The notes under the pieces were generated by a model. That model saw only the letters and a list, made by a program, of their open reading frames with translations. It did no database searches and was not told the origin of the DNA. From Spiroplasma endosymbiont of Clivina fossor (GTDB lineage Bacteria > Bacillota_I > Bacilli_A > Mycoplasmatales > Nriv7): a DNA stretch of 64,000 bases. This document shows, one piece after another, positions 54,810-64,000 of this stretch; positions within the stretch are counted from its first letter, which is position 1, and each line of letters starts with the position of its first letter. The translations under genes and the position numbers were made by a program. The stretch lies in assembly GCF_964031115.1 (NCBI RefSeq), contig NZ_OZ035006.1:186001-250000 (forward strand), in the 5' to 3' direction.

Positions 54810-55102
54810 TTTTCTTAGGTATTTTTAAAAAAAGAAAAAATAATTATTTGCTATAAATTATTTCAATATGCAAATTAAGTATATATTTCTTATGTATGAT
54901 TTTTGTTGTAAAAAATTATTTTAATGTTGTTTTTATAAGCATTTTACTTAGTTTTTATAACCTTTTTATTAAGATTATGTTTGTTAATATTAAATATTTT
55001 GTTTTATTACTTATTTTTCAAGTAAAAAGGTAATAAATTTTTAGTTGCTTTTCTTTCAAAATTATTTAAACCTTTTCCCACCTAACAAAACTTTATGCGC
55101 CC
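54798..55102 (+). mobile_element. 305-bp MITE-like element with prophage-type terminal repeats
   Basis: Starts GGTCGCGTTTAGTTTT and ends AAAACTTTATGCGCCC, i.e. an L-type and an inverted R-type repeat. The inside is AT-rich, without an open frame. Two half copies lie around ptsH. It could be mobilised in trans by the plectroviral transposase; this is inference. Confidence 0.68.
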
Positions 55103-55282
55103 TTAAATTTTTTATTTAAAATTTTTATAAATAATAAAAATTCATTAGAAATATTCTAAAAATAGTTTACAATGAAATTCCAAAGTAAAGAAATTATAGA
55201 TTAATTTTTTGGAGAGAGGTTGTTGGTTATTTGGTAAATTTTATTTAATTAGTAAAAATTCACGAAAAGGAAGTTAATTAAT
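55103..55282 (+). promoter_or_regulatory. Upstream region of the surface gene
   Basis: An AT-rich stretch (related to 4.16-4.22 and 44.95-45.0 kb) followed by a possible -10 TACAAT near 55168 and the leader ATTAGTAAAAATTCACGAAA shared with 34.5 kb. Confidence 0.45.
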
Positions 55283-56014
55283 ATGAAAAAATTAATAGGA
55301 ATCTTAGGAACAATAACAATAACGGGAAGCGCAATGTCAGGCATTGTTGGAAATGCACCAACTCCAGCAAAAAATGAAATCAATTACCAAAAAGCTAATA
55401 ATTTAGAAAGTTTAAATAGAAGAAAAAGAGGTGCTGGTGGTACTGGCGTGAGCGGGCTCTTTCGCTCCAAGTCTTCATCTAATTTGTCAGGAACCAAACT
55501 TTCATCTAATTTATCAAAAAGCCTGCCAAGCAAAAGTAATCGTTCTGGAACGGGGACTTTGTTAAATCCCGGTTCAACAACTTCAACACAAACTAATAAA
55601 CCATCTATTTTAACACGCGTTGAACAAATTTCTGCGATAGGGTCAAATCTTACTAATATTGCCGCTAATATAGCAAGTATATATAGCACTTCTGTGCTTA
55701 CAAATGCTGCTGTAAAAGCTCACGAAGCAACAGTCAGAGTTAATGACATAACTGCACAATTAAACAAATTTACTCTTGATCAAGCTAAAGAAAAAAAAGA
55801 TTATCTTAATTCAAAAAGCAATGAATTAGAAGAAAAAATTAAAGAATTAAATGAATATATTGATGATTTAAATGAAGAAATTAATGAATTAAAAAATAAA
55901 GAACAAACAGATAAAAACATAGGGAAAATAAAAAGAAAAGAAAATGAAACAATAAATAAAAAAGAAGAAATTAAATTATTGAAAAAGGAAATAGAACAAT
56001 ATAAATTATTTTAA
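55283..56014 (+). CDS. Secreted/surface protein with Ser-rich and coiled-coil regions
   Basis: 243 aa. Signal peptide MKKLIGILGTITITGSAMSG is almost that of the 34.5-kb protein. LNRRKRG (an R-x-K-R motif) follows at about 47-53. Next is a low-complexity Gly/Ser-rich stretch (KSSSNLSGTKLSSNLSKS), a hydrophobic/alanine-rich helix (LTNIAANIASIYSTSV), and a heptad-rich C-terminal coiled coil (EELEEKIKELNEYIDDL-like, about 170-240). The Ser/Gly stretch is notably less AT-rich than its surroundings. No known family was recognised. Export is likely; an effector or adhesin role is speculation. Confidence 0.75.
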   Translation: MKKLIGILGTITITGSAMSGIVGNAPTPAKNEINYQKANNLESLNRRKRGAGGTGVSGLFRSKSSSNLSGTKLSSNLSKSLPSKSNRSGTGTLLNPGSTTSTQTNKPSILTRVEQISAIGSNLTNIAANIASIYSTSVLTNAAVKAHEATVRVNDITAQLNKFTLDQAKEKKDYLNSKSNELEEKIKELNEYIDDLNEEINELKNKEQTDKNIGKIKRKENETINKKEEIKLLKKEIEQYKLF

Positions 56015-56073
56015 ATTTTAATATAGTCTAGGAAATTTTTAGCATTTTTTTATAATTACAGATGAGAAATATT

Positions 56074-57218
56074 TTTTAATTTTGTCGAAAACTCTTGATA
56101 TTTATTGAATATACTTAATTTTAGGTATATTTTAATATGATAGAGGTGGATAATAATTATGGAAAAAATAATTCAAGAACTAGTAAATACTTTAACAGAT
56201 GATCAATTTTTAGAATTTTATGAAAAAGTCAAACAACAAGCAGAATTAATAAAAAAACAAAAACGTTTAAATGAAATTGATCAAAAATTTAGAGCGCAAG
56301 GTATTAAATGCCCTAAATGTGAATCTTACCATTGCGTTAAAAATGGACATAATTCAGAAGGAAAACAAAAATATTTATGTAAAAATTGCCGTGCAAGTTT
56401 TGACGCTTTTCGTAATCATTTTATTTATTGAAGTCATTTAAATTATGAACAATGAAATTTATTGATTCAAATTTCATTGCTGGGGCAATCTAGTAAAACA
56501 ATTTCTCGTTTTATTAAAACTACATTAAAAACTGCTTGATATAATCGTCAAAAATTAATGAAATCAAAACAATTAGAAAATACCCAATTAAAATTTAAAA
56601 AATTATCTGGTAAAATCCAAATCGATGAAACATTTATTAAAGAAATCCATAAAGGAAATTTCAAATATAAAACTGATCCACGAAGAATTCACCTTGACCC
56701 ATTCGCAACTAATACTAAATGCTGTATTCAAATGGCAATTGATAATAATAACAATATTTATGTTAAATCCACAAACACCAAACGTTTACAAAAACAATGA
56801 GTTATTGAAAATATGAACAAAGAATTAATTAACGAAAATTCAATTATTACTTCTGATATGCAAAAATTATATTTTTTAGTAGCAAAACAAACAAATTCTA
56901 CTTTATGTGTAACTAAAACAACAATTAATCCTGAAGCTAGTTATCGTAACTTAAATAAAATCAGTAAATTACAATCTAGTCTTAAAGAAGCCTTAATTCA
57001 TTATCATGGTTTAGGTTTTACTAATATTCAAAATTATTTAAATCTCTGAAAATGAAAATACCAACATAAGGGTTTAACTCCAAACCAACAAACAGCGGTA
57101 TTATATTTTAATGTATAAAAAAGTTAAAGTAAAAATAGTAATTTTACATAAAAGCCTTTTAAAATTATCAAGTTGATGATTTTTTTTATTTTATCAAGAG
57201 TTTTCGACAAAATTAAAA
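56074..57218 (+). mobile_element. IS1595-family element
   Basis: Full 1145-bp copy, inserted about 60 bp after the surface protein gene. Confidence 0.92.
56159..57118 (+). CDS. IS1595-family transposase
   Basis: Intact 319-aa copy; zinc ribbon and IDETF motif present. Confidence 0.92.
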
Positions 57219-57234
57219 GAAATATTTAATAAAA

Positions 57235-57315
57235 ATGAAAAGATTGTTAAGTCTTTTAGAAATACTTAGTTTAACGGTATTAGAACAACAAGTTTGAATT
57301 TCTTATAAAAAATAA
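57235..57315 (+). other. Short frame resembling a signal-peptide start
   Basis: 26 codons, MKRLLSLLEILSLTVLEQQV..., with no further domain. It may be the stub of a secreted-protein gene cut by neighbouring elements. Confidence 0.3.
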
Positions 57316-57385
57316 CAATTCAAAATATAAATAAATTATTTTCTTAAAAATTTTTGTAATGTTTGAAATGGTGATTTGTTTTGTA

Positions 57386-58706
57386 GGGACTGTACAATTA
57401 ACTGTGTCTCTAAGTAATTAACTTAAATTCACTCTGTCTTCAAATTTTATCATTAAATGTGAAATTGCACTACCCCAATTTTGAATTGGCATCGTTCATT
57501 TCTTAACCATATTTTGAAATGCTAAATAAAATATTTTAAAAACTGATGCGTCATTAGGAAAAATCTTTTTATTCTTAATGACTTTTCTTAATTGACTATT
57601 AACAGATTCAATCGCATTAGTTGTGTAAATAATTCTTCTAAATTCCTGAGGATATTCAAGAAAAATTATTAAATTATTTCAGTTATTTTTTCATGATTTA
57701 GTAATTTGTGGATACTTTTTATTTCATTTTTCTGAAAAATGATCTAAAGCAATTAACGCTATTTCTTCATTAATTGCTGTATAAATTGATTTTAAATCAT
57801 TAGCTACAAGTTTGCGATCTTTGTAAGGAACAAATTTTAAACTATTGCGAATTTGATGAACAATGCATAATTGATGCTGTGTTTTTGGGAAAACAGCTTC
57901 TATTGCATCAGACATCCCAGTTAAATTATCACTACAAGCAACAAGAATATTTTGTAATCCACGATTTTTCATTTCCGTAAGATTATTAAGTCAAAATTTG
58001 GCTCCCTCATTCTCACTAATTCACATTCCTAAAATATCTTTTAAACCATCTAAATTAATTCCTAAGACAAGACAAACTGCTTTATTTATTATTCGTTTAT
58101 CTTGCTTTACTTTAACAACAATACAATCAAAATAAACAATCGGATAAATCTTCTCTAAAGGTTTAGTTTGTCACATTTTAACTTCTTCAATAACATCATC
58201 AGTTATTTGACTAATTAAACTTTCTGAAATTTCTGCTCCGTGATAGAATTCTTGCAATTGTGCTTTGATATCAGAAATTGTCATTCCTCTTGCATATAAA
58301 GAAATTACTTTTTGATCAAAGTTATCAAATCTTCTTTGTCTTTTCGGAATAATTACTGGTTCAAAAGTACTATTTCGATCTCTTGGTACATCAATTGCGA
58401 TTGAACCATTTTTAGTAATAATGGTTTTTTGTGTGTTGCCATTTCTTTTATTATGATTCTCATCAGTTTCAAGATAATCTTTAATTTCCGTATTTAACAT
58501 TCGTTCAGTTAATTTTTTGGTAAATTCCTGAAAAATAGTATTGCCTTTAAATAAATCTTGTGGATTATTAATATTTTCTAAAAAATAATCAACAACTTTA
58601 TCAATTGCGTCAGGTTCTTTTTTTATTTTTTTTGTCATTTTCTGTTCTCCTTCATTTAAGTATAATTCAGAATGAATTATCGAGACACAGAATTTTGGAC
58701 AGGCTC
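57386..58706 (-). mobile_element. IS256-family element, copy 3
   Basis: 1321 bp with perfect target duplication GTTTTGTA. Inserted in the phage transposase gene. Confidence 0.95.
57418..58638 (-). CDS. IS256-family transposase
   Basis: Intact 406-aa copy with a few substitutions compared with the other two (for example NINNPQ, RGLQN). Confidence 0.95.
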
Positions 58707-58795
58707 GTTTTGTAATGCTGAATGACAGCGTTCAAAATTATAAAAGTAATAATATTTGTTTAAATAATGTTGGAGTTCGTTTTGATTTAATTTTT

Positions 58796-59940
58796 TTTTA
58801 ATTTTGTCGAAAACTCTTGATAAAATAAAAAAAATCATCAACTTGATAATTTTAAAAGGCTTTTATGTAAAATTACTATTTTTACTTTAACTTTTTTATA
58901 CATTAAAATATAATACCGCTGTTTGTTGGTTTGGAGTTAAACCCTTATGTTGGTATTTTCATTTTCAGAGATTTAAATAATTTTGAATATTAGTAAAACC
59001 TAAACCATGATAATGAATTAAGGCTTCTTTAAGACTAGATTGTAATTTACTGATTTTATTTAAGTTACGATAACTAGCTTCAGGATTAATTGTTGTTTTA
59101 GTTACACATAAAGTAGAATTTGTTTGTTTTGCTACTAAAAAATATAATTTTTGCATATCAGAAGTAATAATTGAATTTTCGTTAATTAATTCTTTGTTCA
59201 TATTTTCAATAACTCATTGTTTTTGTAAACGTTTGGTGTTTGTGGATTTAACATAAATATTGTTATTATTATCAATTGCCATTTGAATACAGCATTTAGT
59301 ATTAGTTGCGAATGGGTCAAGGTGAATTCTTCGTGGATCAGTTTTATATTTGAAATTTCCTTTATGGATTTCTTTAATAAATGTTTCATCGATTTGGATT
59401 TTACCAGATAATTTTTTAAATTTTAATTGGGTATTTTCTAATTGTTTTGATTTCATTAATTTTTGACGATTATATCAAGCAGTTTTTAATGTAGTTTTAA
59501 TAAAACGAGAAATTGTTTTACTAGATTGCCCCAGCAATGAAATTTGAATCAATAAATTTCATTGTTCATAATTTAAATGACTTCAATAAATAAAATGATT
59601 ACGAAAAGCGTCAAAACTTGCACGGCAATTTTTACATAAATATTTTTGTTTTCCTTCTGAATTATGTCCATTTTTAACGCAATGGTAAGATTCACATTTA
59701 GGGCATTTAATACCTTGCGCTCTAAATTTTTGATCAATTTCATTTAAACGTTTTTGTTTTTTTATTAATTCTGCTTGTTGTTTGACTTTTTCATAAAATT
59801 CTAAAAATTGATCATCTGTTAAAGTATTTACTAGTTCTTGAATTATTTTTTCCATAATTATTATCCACCTCTATCATATTAAAATATACCTAAAATTAAG
59901 TATATTCAATAAATATCAAGAGTTTTCGACAAAATTAAAA
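58796..59940 (-). mobile_element. IS1595-family element
   Basis: Full copy inserted in the phage transposase gene at an AATTTTTT site that is present once in the intact gene near 9162 and on both sides here. Confidence 0.92.
58896..59855 (-). CDS. IS1595-family transposase
   Basis: Intact 319-aa copy. Confidence 0.92.
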
Positions 59941-60975
59941 TAATTTTTTATATTTAGAATAAAATAATTTGCTATAATGTTGGTGGAATCTTTCAATCTT
60001 TCCATTAGATTGAGGTGAGCGAATCGGCGTGGTTTCGTGAACAATTCCATTCCTCGAAAGAAAGGTTGTAAAAGGCCTTTCTTTTACTTTGTATGATTTT
60101 TTATTACTTCAATTGGTAGTGGTAAATTCCGGAGCATTGTCAGTACGAAGGCGTTTAATTGTTATGCCAAGTTCGCCAAAATCTTTCATTGCTCTTTGAA
60201 CGGCATTAATAGCATTGTTGGTTCCTAAACTATCATAAACATAACCAAATACTATGCGTGTCATTTCGTTAATGAAATCATAAATGTAATATTTTTTATC
60301 AACCGGAAAATTTGATGGGGTAATTATTTTGGCATCCATTTGTAAAAGACCAATCTCAGAAACTTCATAACGCTTAAAATGGCGTTTTGTTTGTTTGATT
60401 TGCTGTTTTAATTCTTTTCAACGAGGGTCAGATTTAATTCAACGATAAAAAGTTTTGATATTTTTAGGAACTTCTGAATTTTTAATATCGTGAGAACCGA
60501 TTTTTAAATTATTAAATAAAGACCACATTCCACCTGCTTGAAGATTTTTATAATCAAAATATAAATCACATACCTTTTCACGAGAATTTAAACTATATTG
60601 ATAATTAAGATTTTGTGGTCTTGTAGTTTTAAACAATAACAAATCTAAATTATCAGAATAATAAGCGGTCATAATTTTTTCCGCCCAACGATAAAAGGTT
60701 TTCGTTGCATTCTTAAAATATTTTTTAATAAGTTTTGTTAAAGTAGTTTCTTCCATATAAAAATAAGTGCATAAATTTAAATAGGAAGTAGTGCGTTTTT
60801 TAGTTTTATAGTAATAAGGATTACGGCAATTAACACTTAGTTAACTTTGTACTTTTGTTTTTAAATCTGCTAAATCAGCTTGGGAAATAATATATTTCAT
60901 TTTTTAAACTCCTTAAATTAAGAAAACCGTATTACAAAAAATACGATTTTCAAACATATTTATTAAAATTGCTAA

Positions 60976-61392
60976 TTAATTAGGTATTTTTGCTAAAAAT
61001 GAACTTATAAAATATTGTGGTTTATTTAATTGATATCTATCTAAATAAACAAATGACACTTTAATACTTTCAAGTTTAGGAATTTCTCAGCCATAAATAG
61101 TCAATATATCTTCAGATGGTTTTGGTTTATAAACACCTTCTCGTTTAAAAAAATTCTTTATAGGATTATTAATACTTTGATTTTCGATTAAAAAGCTTTT
61201 TTCAGACATATCATCTGGAAAACAAACACTTTCATCATAAAAAGTTATTCTTCCAGCAGAGCCAAAACTCTCTACATTAAAAAATGTATTATTTAAACTA
61301 GAAAATTGTAATTTTTTTTCAGAAACATTACTTCTACATCCAAAAATAAACAGTATACATACTAAATTTAAAGCTGATAAAAATTTTCGCAT
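60976..61392 (-). CDS. Surface lipoprotein with a distinct variable domain (prophage D)
   Basis: 138 aa. Signal peptide and lipobox are almost those of lipoprotein B (MRKFLSALNLVCILFIFGC), but the mature part (KLQFSSLNNTFFNVESFG ...) is different, except for a related ending (YFISSFLAKIPN vs FHITSFSTEIPN). It lies between the end of an ORF1 gene and the phage transposase, in the usual order. The ORF1 partner has been lost to an IS1595 insertion, so its match cannot be tested here. Confidence 0.8.
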
Positions 61393-61459
61393 AAAGAAAA
61401 ATCCTCCTTTCAAAGGAATTATATTATAAAAAATATTGGCAATATTTAAGAGAACTTTT

Positions 61460-62606
61460 TTTTAATTTTGTCGAAAACTCTTGATAAAATAAAAAAAAAT
61501 CATCAACTTGATAATTTTAAAAGGCTTTTATGTAAAATTACTATTTTTACTTTAACTTTTTTATACATTAAAATATAATACCGCTGTTTGTTGGTTTGGA
61601 GTTAAACCCTTATGTTGGTATTTTCATTTTCAGAGATTTAAATAATTTTGAATATTAGTAAAACCTAAACCATGATAATGAATTAAGGCTTCTTTAAGAC
61701 TAGATTGTAATTTACTGATTTTATTTAAGTTACGATAACTAGCTTCAGGATTAATTGTTGTTTTAGTTACACATAAAGTAGAATTTGTTTGTTTTGCTAC
61801 TAAAAAATATAATTTTTGTATATCAGAAGTAATAATTGAATTTTCGTTAATTAATTCTTTGTTCATATTTTCAATAACTCATTGTTTTTGTAAACGTTTG
61901 GTGTTTGTGGATTTAACATAAATATTGTTATTATTATCAATTGCCATTTGAATACAGCATTTAGTATTAGTTGCGAATGGGTCAAGGTGAATTCTTCGTG
62001 GATCAGTTTTATATTTGAAATTTCCTTTATGAATTTCTTTAATAAATGTTTCATCGATTTGGATTTTACCAGATAATTTTTTAAATTTTAATTGGGTATT
62101 TTCTAATTGTTTTGATTTCATTAATTTTTGACGATTATATCAAGCAGTTTTTAATGTAGTTTTAATAAAACGAGAAATTGTTTTACTAGATTGCCCCAGC
62201 AATGAAATTTGAATCAATAAATTTCATTGTTCATAATTTAAATGACTTCAATAAATAAAATGATTACGAAAAGCGTCAAAACTTGCACGGCAATTTTTAC
62301 ATAAATATTTTTGTTTTCCTTCTGAATTATGTCCATTTTTAACGCAATGGTAAGATTCACATTTAGGGCATTTAATACCTTGCGCTCTAAATTTTTGATC
62401 AATTTCATTTAACCGTTTTTGTTTTTTTATTAATTCTGCTTGTTGTTTGACTTTTTCATAAAATTCTAAAAATTGATCATCTGTTAAAGTATTTACTAGT
62501 TCTTGAATTATTTTTTCCATAATTATTATCCACCTCTATCATATTAAAAATATACCTAAAATTAAGTATATTCAATAAATATCAAGAGTTTTCGACAAAA
62601 TTAAAA
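61460..62606 (-). mobile_element. IS1595-family element
   Basis: Full copy, inserted in the last codons of ORF1-D; only about 30 bp of the ORF1 3' end remain (61425-61459, matching 10690-10720). Confidence 0.9.
61561..62520 (-). CDS. IS1595-family transposase
   Basis: Intact 319-aa copy with small changes (SDIQKL, KKFIKEI). Confidence 0.92.
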
Positions 62607-62642
62607 ATAATTTTTGGTCTGTCATTTTTTATTTTTGATATT

Positions 62643-63710
62643 AGACTTCTTGCAAAATTAATTTAAAATATAATTGAATTGTTGTTTTTAATAAAAAGGT
62701 GGAATTTAAATGAAATTTAAAAAAAATAATCAAATAAGTGATAAAAATTTTTTAAGATTAACTGGTATTAAACATACTACTTTTAATAAAATGCTAGAAA
62801 TTTTAAAAATAGAAGAATTAAAAAAGAGATTTCGTCGCGGAAGAACCAATAAATTATCATTAGAAAATCGTATTTTAATGACTTTAGAATATTGAAGAGA
62901 ATATAGAACTTATTTTCATATTGCAAAAAGTTATGATATTAGTGAAAGTAGTTGTTATAGAAATATCAAATGAATTGAAGACACTTTAATAAAACACCCT
63001 AATTTTCAACAACTTACTGGTCAAAAATCACTATTAAAAGATTATTTCAAAGATAAGACTGTTATAATTGATGTAACTGAAAGCCAAATCCAACGCCCAA
63101 AAAAAGACAAAAACAGCACTACTCAGGAAAAAAGAAAAAACACACAATAAAAACACAAGTTATAATTGAAAAAGATAGTAAAAAAATTATTAGTTCTGAT
63201 TTTTCTTATGGTAAAAACCATGACTTTAAAATTTTAAAAGATTCAAAAATTAAATTTTTACCAGAAACAACTGTTTTAGTGGATTTAGGTTATCAAGGCA
63301 TACAAAAAATTAATCATAATGTTTTAATTCCTAAAAGAAAATCAAAGAAAAACCCTTTAAATAAAGAAGAAAAGCAAAATAATGAGCGAATTTCAAAAAT
63401 GAGAATTGTTATTGAAAATGTTTTTGCTATACTTAAAAAATTTAAAATTATTAGTGAAAAATATCGAAATCGTAGAAAAAGATTTGCTTTAAGATTTAAT
63501 TTAATAGCTTCAATTTATAATTTACAACTATTAGTTTAAATATATTTGATAATTTAAAATTTCAGTCTTTTTTTATTGTAAATAATAATTTTTATTATGT
63601 TTTAATGACAAAATATTTGTAAAAATAATCTAAAAATTATTTTAATAACACTTTTATATTTATTTTAAATTTAAAAATTATAATTATCATATTAATTTTG
63701 CAAGAAGTCT
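62643..63710 (+). mobile_element. IS5-type element, copy 8
   Basis: Full-length with ATT on both sides. Confidence 0.93.
62710..63539 (+). CDS. IS5-type transposase (ORFA/ORFB, -1 frameshift)
   Basis: Same as the other full copies. Confidence 0.9.
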
Positions 63711-63869
63711 ATTCTATTTACTAACAAAATTAGTAATGAAGCCATTAGCACGGCAAGATTTTATTTAGGATTACAATCCCTAGCTTATTTCTTCTTATCC
63801 TTTTCAATTATCTTTTTTAGTGTTTTACGCGCCGGCGGATTTGTAAAGTTAGCTACTGCCTTAGATATT
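63711..63869 (+). pseudogene. MATE-family transporter fragment
   Basis: About 50 codons open at both ends (ISTARFYLGLQSLAYFF, FSVLRAGGFVKLATALDI). The FSVLRAGG stretch is typical of MATE efflux proteins. Both ends are cut by IS5-type elements. Confidence 0.7.
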
Positions 63870-64000
63870 AGACTTCTTGCAAAATTAATTTAAAATATAA
63901 TTGAATTGTTGTTTTTAATAAAAAGGTGGAATTTAAATGAAATTTAAAAAAAATAATCAAATAAGTGATAAAAATTTTTTAAGATTAACTGGTATTAAAC
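63870..64000 (+). mobile_element. IS5-type element, copy 9, runs off the window
   Basis: Left end and first 21 codons of ORFA (start 63937) are visible; identical to the other copies. Confidence 0.9.

Larger units (their letters stand above)
57336..60900 (-). pseudogene. Plectrovirus-associated DDE transposase, copy D, nonsense plus two IS insertions
   Basis: Same family as the 9.0-10.1 kb gene. Near 60841 a TGA (Trp) codon has become TAA (KVQS-stop). An IS1595 copy enters after the catalytic Glu region (58796-59940), and an IS256 copy enters near the C-terminus (57386-58706). Pieces: 59941-60900, 58707-58795, 57336-57385. Confidence 0.88.

Overview
The window is AT-rich DNA of a Spiroplasma. 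Reading frames are continuous only if TGA is read as tryptophan. The gene repertoire includes plectrovirus-type prophages (filamentous ssDNA phage of Spiroplasma; the ORF1/DUF3688 protein, a small major-coat-type protein and a Zot-like assembly ATPase are recognisable). Species cannot be fixed from sequence alone; a host-associated member with many prophages and insertion sequences fits.

Housekeeping DNA is a minor part: tpx and metG plus a truncated membrane gene (4.5-7.1 kb); ruvX, alaS and a frameshifted AI-2E-family permease (18.3-23.0 kb); ptsH (48.8-49.0 kb); and a MATE-type fragment (63.7 kb). The tpx-metG locus exists twice. The second copy is split into two blocks lying at 24.8-28.0 kb (metG side) and 31.9-32.7 kb (tpx side, inverted), each joined to an IS5-type element. 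Two large secreted/surface genes (34.5-36.9 and 55.3-56.0 kb) share a leader and a signal peptide.

Plectrovirus modules: A (about 0.1-3.05 kb, minus), B (about 9.0-18.28 kb, minus), C (38.4-44.93 kb, minus), E (49.35-54.8 kb, plus), a short remnant F (27.7-29.8 kb, plus) and D (57.3-61.4 kb, minus; transposase, lipoprotein and the extreme end of ORF1). Gene order, 5' to 3', is: non-coding leader with iterons and hairpins, about six tiny mostly membrane proteins, coat protein, Zot-like ATPase, two to four small membrane proteins, ORF1 (adsorption/minor capsid), a lipoprotein, then a DDE transposase. B belongs to a diverged lineage; A, C, E and F are close relatives.

The most interesting pattern is in the prophages. 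Each complete ORF1 carries a variable N-terminal domain just after its signal peptide, and the lipoprotein gene immediately downstream carries a nearly identical copy of that same domain. The three pairs use three different domains. In ORF1 and in the other non-lipidated secreted proteins the mature region is preceded by R-x-K-R, which the lipoproteins lack. This looks like a matched adsorption-domain / surface-lipoprotein system, possibly superinfection exclusion or cassette switching. Prophage ends and a 305-bp MITE-like element share a 23-bp imperfect terminal inverted repeat that also marks exact borders with host genes, suggesting these plectroviruses behave like transposons.

Insertion sequences fill the rest: eight full or partial copies plus one running off the window of an IS5/ISL2-type element (1068 bp, 3-bp ANT target), two copies of a second IS5-type element (906 bp), three full IS256-type elements (1321 bp, 8-bp target duplications) plus five 3' remnants, six near-complete IS1595-type elements (about 1145 bp) plus fragments, and one ISLre2/UPF0236 gene. 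Several nested insertions and mismatched flanks show IS-driven rearrangement. No rRNA, tRNA or CRISPR array was seen.
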